From Bacillota bacterium (GTDB lineage: Bacteria; Bacillota; UBA4882; UBA8346): a stretch of DNA of 64,000 nucleotides. This document shows positions 61,301-64,000 of this stretch, piece by piece. Under the pieces are notes generated by a model, which made no database searches, was not told the DNA's origin, and was given only the letters and a program-made list of their open reading frames with translations. How positions within the stretch are numbered: the stretch's first letter is position 1; the number at the start of each line of letters is the position of its first letter. Made by a program: the position numbers and the translations under genes. The stretch lies in NCBI GenBank assembly GCA_023392595.1, contig JAEVYU010000023.1:1-64000 (forward strand), in the 5' to 3' direction.

Positions 61301-62973
61301 TCAATCTCTCGGATGTACTAACTTTTGATTATAAATCGTGATCTCATTTTTGCCATTTCTCTTGGAGTGGTAAAGCGCAGCGTCCACTTTGTCAAAAATG
61401 ATTTCCACCTTTTCTTCTTTTTCCACAAAATAGATGCCGCAAGACAGCGTAATCGTTATTGGTTTTTCAGCCCATTTTAAGCAATCCGTTTCCAGCCGTT
61501 GTTGGATTTTAGTGATGATTTCCTTGGACTTTTCAGCCGGACATTCATAAAGAATCATAAAAAATTCATCGCCCCCATAGCGGAAAACCAAATCATCGCT
61601 GCGCACATGATTCTTAAGGTTAAGTGCGATACGGCGCACCGCTGTGTCCCCGAAACGGTGCCCATGAGAGTCGTTGATCCCCTTGAAATTATCGATATCC
61701 AGCATTACGACGGAATAAGGCGGCAGGGCCTTGTGGAGCATGTCCACCATATAAGCACGGTTGTATAAGCCGGTCATTTCATCGGTAATGGCTGCTTGAT
61801 AGACAGAATGATAATTGCGGCTGACCGATTGCAATTGGTTTTCCCGATCCATGATCTCGTTGCAGTAAAGGATGATGGCAATCGTTGCGAATATGAAACC
61901 ATCCAGAAACGAAGTCGTAAGACCGCTGTAACGACCGCTAACTGCGCGATAAGCATTAAAAGCCGCAGACAGGCAAAACACAGTACTTCCGGCCAAAAAC
62001 ATTTTTGCGGCGGTGCTCTTTTTTAAATTGCAATAGCTGGTATAGAGCCAACTCAATGCATTGATCACAATGATCGGGCTGTAACTATTGCAGATGCTTT
62101 GAAAAATGAACTGATCTTTTGAGAAAAGCTCAATGAGCACAATTCCCGACAAGGTCACTAAGGCGATGTTTTTATCCGCCTTATTCCCAAAGAATCGGTA
62201 TACTCCCATCGATGCTGCAGTTATCGAAAGATAAAGAGCCAAAACCATCAGTCTTTGATAGGTAAAACGGCTGAAAGGCAAAGTATACCACGAAATCCAG
62301 TTCAAGGTGAAAATGGTTCGAAACAGCATTGCAAAAAAAAACAGAGGAATGAAATCTTGCAGGGTGTTGCCATCAAGAACAGCATCAATACTATCATGCT
62401 GCCAAAAATAGTCAGTCCCATACTGACAAAATAAATATCCTGAGTCAAAAACTTCATTTTGCCAAGATAACGGTTGAGATTATCCATATTCAGGATATGT
62501 GCGGACACGAAAGAATGTCCGGGATCATCCCAACCGCTGATGATAATTTTTAATTCATTATCACGCCGTATCGTGCTTTTATCGATCAAAAACCAATTCA
62601 TTGAGTTCCGGATATTGCTGCGGTCAGCCTGCATATCTCCCACGGAACCTAAAAAAGTATCATTGAAATATATACCGTAAGCCAGACAATTGAGCTGGCA
62701 AACCAACACCGTACAATTCCCGGTTCCCGCCCTTGCGAACTCTCTTTCGCCAATCCGGGCCTTGAAAGCAATGTTATCAGGCACGGCCCGTTTTAACATC
62801 CGGTCGTTTAAATAATCCTTTCGGCCGGAAAAACTTTCCGGCGTTAGCTTTAAAACGCTATTATCCTTACCAAAGCTTGCAACCGCGTGACACCAAGCCA
62901 AATTTGCAATTAAAACCGTCACGATGATCAAAATGTATAGTTTTAAAATTTTGCGGGAACTCCGTTGCTCCAT
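61301..62973 (-). pseudogene. 7TMR-DISM diguanylate cyclase broken at a homopolymer
   Basis: The first frame (62973 to about 62342) encodes a membrane segment (LYILIIVTVLIANLAW), a 7TMR-DISM-type extracellular domain and the first of the membrane spans. It breaks at a run of nine A on the plus strand (62333-62341). With one more base the frame continues through the remaining membrane spans and a GGDEF domain (MTGLYNRAYM, MLDIDNFKGINDSHGHRFGD, RYGGDEFFMILYE), giving 557 residues. The catalytic motif is intact. The break may be a real mutation, a phase-variable tract or a sequencing error; ribosome or polymerase slippage could restore product. Confidence 0.85.
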
Positions 62974-63045
62974 AAAATAACCCCATTATTTCTGGCAATA
63001 TTTCAAGGGATGAGTATTTTATTTTAGATTTTAGCAAAATACACT

Positions 63046-63117
63046 GAACATTTTCTGTACATATTTTTTAAGGTATGGGGTAATGTTCAGAAAATGTCCA
63101 GCGTGTGTTGGTATAAT
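63046..63117. promoter_or_regulatory. Imperfect inverted repeat and promoter between divergent genes
   Basis: Arms 63046-63061 and 63084-63099 match as reverse complements at 14 of 16 positions (core ACATTTTCTG/CAGAAAATGT). A plus-strand TATAAT lies at 63112-63117, so the right arm covers its -35 region. It suggests shared control of the cyclase gene and the receptor gene. Confidence 0.5.
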
Positions 63118-63159
63118 CAGCTAAATTAAAGAATCTTCAAGAACAAGGATGGTTATAAG

Positions 63160-64000
63160 ATGATGCTGAACCCCAAAAAACAAAACGGACGCCTGAATTC
63201 CCGAAGCATCCGGACTAAATTAATTTGGTTGATCATACTGCTGATCGTTCTATCAATCACCGCAACCAAAATATATGATTATAACGTCAGAGTGCCCGAA
63301 ATCGAAAAAACAGTCAGGGAAGAAAGATTCAATGTGGCGGTATTGACAGCGTCCCGGTTGGAGACAGAGATTTTTGAGACTATATCCGTGCTGGAGACGT
63401 CGGCACGTAATACCGTCTTTGCATCGAATGATCAGGTCGCAACGGTGAAGGCATTGCTGGCGATTAAAGAGCAAAACCGCATTTTTTCAACTGTTTTCCT
63501 TTGCGACGCTTCACTCAGCAGGATTAATGAAAAAGGCGAAACTACCTCCCTGGCCAACAGGGAATATATGCAGGAAGCCCAAAAAATGAAGAAAACCGTT
63601 GTCTCCCGTGAAATCCTGATTTCCAAAGCAAACAAAAAGCCCTCGATCATGATTGCCACTCCCGTCAAAGTACCAGGAGCCCCAGAAAGATATCTGGGCA
63701 TCTCCATTAATATTGATAATCTCCAAGCGATTGTTGATCAGACTAAAAAGAACGACCGGGATTATTCTTTTGCCTTTGACGGTAAAAACGGCCTGATCTT
63801 TGCCCATCCGTCCAAGGAAAACATCGGATCTCTGAAATTGATCCACCCGGATGAAAAGGATCAAGCCAAAATCGCACCTGAACTTCAAAGTATGGCCAAA
63901 GAGGCGGTTGCGGGCCATTCCGGCACTCAGATTTATGATTTTAACGGTTCAAGGGTTATTGCCGCCTATACTCATATTCCTGGAACTTCATTCGGGGTGG
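63160..64000 (+). CDS. Cache-domain membrane receptor, N-terminal part (runs off the window)
   Basis: At least 280 residues, from the ATG at 63160 (AAGGATGG upstream), open to the end of the window. A basic N-terminus and a membrane segment (LIWLIILLIVLSITATKIYD, about 21-40) precede an extracytoplasmic dCache-like domain: SRLETEIFETISVLETSARN, then YLGISINIDNLQAIVDQTKK, FAFDGKNGLIFAHPSKENIG and HIPGTSFGV. This is the usual sensory part of chemoreceptors or of GGDEF/kinase proteins. The output domain is beyond 64000. It is divergent from the broken diguanylate cyclase gene. Confidence 0.85.
   Translation, partial: MMLNPKKQNGRLNSRSIRTKLIWLIILLIVLSITATKIYDYNVRVPEIEKTVREERFNVAVLTASRLETEIFETISVLETSARNTVFASNDQVATVKALLAIKEQNRIFSTVFLCDASLSRINEKGETTSLANREYMQEAQKMKKTVVSREILISKANKKPSIMIATPVKVPGAPERYLGISINIDNLQAIVDQTKKNDRDYSFAFDGKNGLIFAHPSKENIGSLKLIHPDEKDQAKIAPELQSMAKEAVAGHSGTQIYDFNGSRVIAAYTHIPGTSFGV

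Overview
The window looks like chromosome from a diderm, endospore-forming member of the Bacillota (Limnochordia/Hydrogenispora-like or Negativicutes-like; I cannot place it further). Evidence for sporulation: two small Spo0E-type phosphatases, two 45-residue Gly-rich membrane peptides of the YjcZ kind, and a LysM protein with a Tyr/Arg/Pro tail. Evidence for an outer membrane: an OmpA-type protein, an Omp85-type barrel, a PagL-like lipid A deacylase and other barrel proteins with a C-terminal aromatic residue. Shine-Dalgarno sequences are strong and several starts are GTG or TTG. Most genes lie on the minus strand.

Layout. 1-15.1 kb: a surface locus with an OmpA/IPT protein, a giant 3827-residue secreted protein of about 36 Ig-like (Big_1) repeats, and an outer-membrane barrel 16 nt downstream of it. 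15.8-21.2 kb: a signalling cluster of two paralogous 7TM-PAS kinases around a REC-PAS-PucR regulator. One kinase has the phospho-acceptor His but no ATPase domain; the other has the ATPase domain but Gln in place of the His. 21.7-22.6 kb: lytic transglycosylase and zinc-ribbon peptide. 23.4-31.9 kb: a self-contained sugar-alcohol PTS operon (EIIA, own EI and HPr, mannitol-type EIICB, MtlR-type activator, 1-phosphofructokinase, SorE-like dehydrogenase). No mtlD is present, and the gene set suggests catabolism through fructose 1-phosphate. 32.3-33.5 kb: Spo0E-like genes, tRNA-Arg(TCG) and a broken tRNA-Arg copy split by a small inverted-repeat-bounded insert.

33.8-40.7 kb: small unknown protein, membrane/spermidine-synthase fusion, orphan kinase, LysM protein, DeoR-HAD pair with clear operators, lipoate ligase. 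41-44.4 kb: an AT-rich stretch with PagL-like and Omp85-like proteins and fragments of a MarR regulator and a barrel protein. 44.6-51 kb: RND pump, frameshifted adaptor, and an OmpR-type two-component system. 51.3-52.2 kb: twin sporulation-type peptides with matching terminators. 52.2-58.1 kb: SDR/AraC divergent pair, decayed spacer with an 81-bp tandem repeat, LigD without ku, nitroreductase. 58.2-64 kb: GNAT, chemoreceptor relic, HD-GYP phosphodiesterase, a diguanylate cyclase broken at a nine-base homopolymer, and the start of a Cache-type receptor running off the window.

Recurring themes are single-base frameshifts in signalling and efflux genes, gene relics, and many hairpins between genes. 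Several hairpins look regulatory: a mutually exclusive attenuator before the OmpA gene, a 20-bp G:U-tolerant stem inside the PTS operon, and three short C-rich, terminator-ended segments that could be small RNAs.
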